From Demequina pelophila (GTDB taxonomy: Bacteria; Actinomycetota; Actinomycetes; Actinomycetales; Demequinaceae), in contig NZ_BBLY01000004.1 in NCBI RefSeq assembly GCF_000971175.1, forward strand, positions 120,298 through 184,297: a stretch of 64,000 nucleotides of DNA. The letters run 5' to 3'. Shown piece by piece: positions 63,272-64,000 of this stretch. The notes beneath the pieces are model-generated. The model made no database searches, had not been told where the DNA came from, and was given only the letters and a program-made list of their open reading frames with translations. How positions within the stretch are numbered: the stretch's first letter is position 1; each line of letters starts with the position of its first letter. The position numbers and the translations under genes are program-made.

Positions 63272-64000
63272 ATGCCCGACACGCCCGTGCCCAGCACCGA
63301 GTACTCCGCTCCCCGCGAGTGGACCCGCCTCCACCCCATCACCCCGCTGCTGGGCGGCTGGGGAATCCTGGGCCTGGTCGCCGCCTACTTCATCTACGAC
63401 CGCCTCCCCGGCTGGGTCGCGGGCGACGACCCGACCTTCGACTTCTTCGACCAGTTCCCCGTCCTGTGGATCCTCCTCGCGGCCGCGCTGGGCGTCGCGC
63501 TCGTCATCGGCGCGGGCGTGCTGCAGTGGAGCCGCACCGAGTACCGCATCGGCGACGACGCGGTCTACCTGCGCCAGGGCATCGTCACCCGCCAGCAGCG
63601 CCAGGCCCGCCTGGACCGACTCCAGGCCGTCGACGTGGTCCAGCCGCTCCTCGCGCGCCTCGCCGGCTTCGCCGCCATCAACATCCAGGTCGCCGGCGGC
63701 CAGAAGTCCGGCGTCATGCTCAAATTCCTCCGCCTGGGCGACGCCGAGGCCCTCCGCAACGAGATCCTCTACCTCGCCGCCGGCGTGACCGGGGACGATG
63801 CGGGGGGTGAGCCGGGCGTCGACGTCACCCCGGTCGGGGGAGACCAGGTCGCGGGAGACCGGGTTCCCGGAGACCAGGTGACCGATGCGACCGAGGCGGC
63901 CGCCGCATCGTCCGGGGTGCTGGCCGGACTCGGCGCCCAGCTGAGCGAGAGGGCACAGGCGCTCGGTCGCCCCGAGGACGTCCTGCGCGGCACCGAGCGC
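63272..64000 (+). CDS. bacterial PH-domain membrane protein (YdbT-like), partial
   Basis: The 5' part (243 codons) of a longer gene is present. Two helices (LLGGWGILGLVAAYFIYDRL, VLWILLAAALGVALVIGAGV) are followed by a first bPH2 domain (EYRIGDDAVYLRQGIVTRQQRQARLDRLQAVDVVQPLLARLAG). Then comes an acidic linker with GGGACGATGC at 63792 and repeated GGDQV/GDRV words. The C-terminal PH repeats lie beyond the window. It starts 3 bp after the previous stop. Confidence 0.85.
   Translation, partial: MPDTPVPSTEYSAPREWTRLHPITPLLGGWGILGLVAAYFIYDRLPGWVAGDDPTFDFFDQFPVLWILLAAALGVALVIGAGVLQWSRTEYRIGDDAVYLRQGIVTRQQRQARLDRLQAVDVVQPLLARLAGFAAINIQVAGGQKSGVMLKFLRLGDAEALRNEILYLAAGVTGDDAGGEPGVDVTPVGGDQVAGDRVPGDQVTDATEAAAASSGVLAGLGAQLSERAQALGRPEDVLRGTER

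Overview
The window is very GC-rich DNA (judged by eye, near 70 percent G+C) with short spacers, GTG starts and many ATGA/GTGA overlaps. The ppa–dacB–tilS–hpt–ftsH–folE–folP–folBK–DUF3180–PH–PH order, DUF4012 and an LAxTG-type surface protein point to an actinobacterium, probably Micrococcales. I saw no rRNA, tRNA, CRISPR array or intact insertion sequence.

Layout. (1) 58–9021, aromatic catabolism: pobA makes protocatechuate and lies beside an IclR regulator. After a nucleotidyltransferase-like gene, a LysR gene diverges from a tightly coupled operon for protocatechuate 4,5-cleavage (small Cys-rich ORF, ligI, a fused ligAB, ligC, an aldo/keto reductase and a cytoplasmic ModA-like binding protein). 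The lower pathway genes (ligU/J/K type) are absent here. (2) 9206–14008, mixed: α/β hydrolase with a divergent ArsR-like regulator, S4 RNA-binding protein, HdeD–DUF389 membrane protein, L,D-transpeptidase lipoprotein. (3) 14133–25543, envelope and secreted proteins: two tandem paralogous secreted proteins with a CHATGS motif, a D-lactate/glycolate-type FAD/Fe-S dehydrogenase, two SGNH-hydrolase lipoproteins, a DUF218 protein, a CAP-domain lipoprotein, and an LAATG-anchored protein sharing its core domain with the tandem pair. (4) 25621–44376, exopolysaccharide cluster: priming glycosylphosphotransferase, pyruvyltransferase, flippase, polymerase, five further glycosyltransferases, two acyltransferases, DUF4012, gmd/fcl for GDP-fucose, and a tyrosine kinase/phosphatase pair. 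(5) 44551–49963, methionine: metX1–metY, a NYN-nuclease gene in an atypical spacer, then a second metX. (6) 50404–64000, core genes: NlpC/P60 hydrolase, ppa, dacB, tilS, hpt, an AbiEi/DUF559-type gene, ftsH, folE-folP-folBK, DUF3180 and two bacterial-PH proteins, the last cut by the window end.

The most unusual signals are non-coding. The 10-mer GGGACGATGC occurs 20 times exactly (15 on the + strand, 5 on the - strand), in spacers and in apparent protein linkers, where about 0.3 would be expected by base composition. Four separate families of intergenic palindromes are also present: three 45-bp copies, three 97-bp copies, two copies of about 116 bp and one nested 141-bp palindrome. In the two three-copy families the stems carry compensatory base changes. 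Two of the 97-bp copies bracket a single gene with a restriction-like nuclease domain. These are the best candidates for something undescribed.
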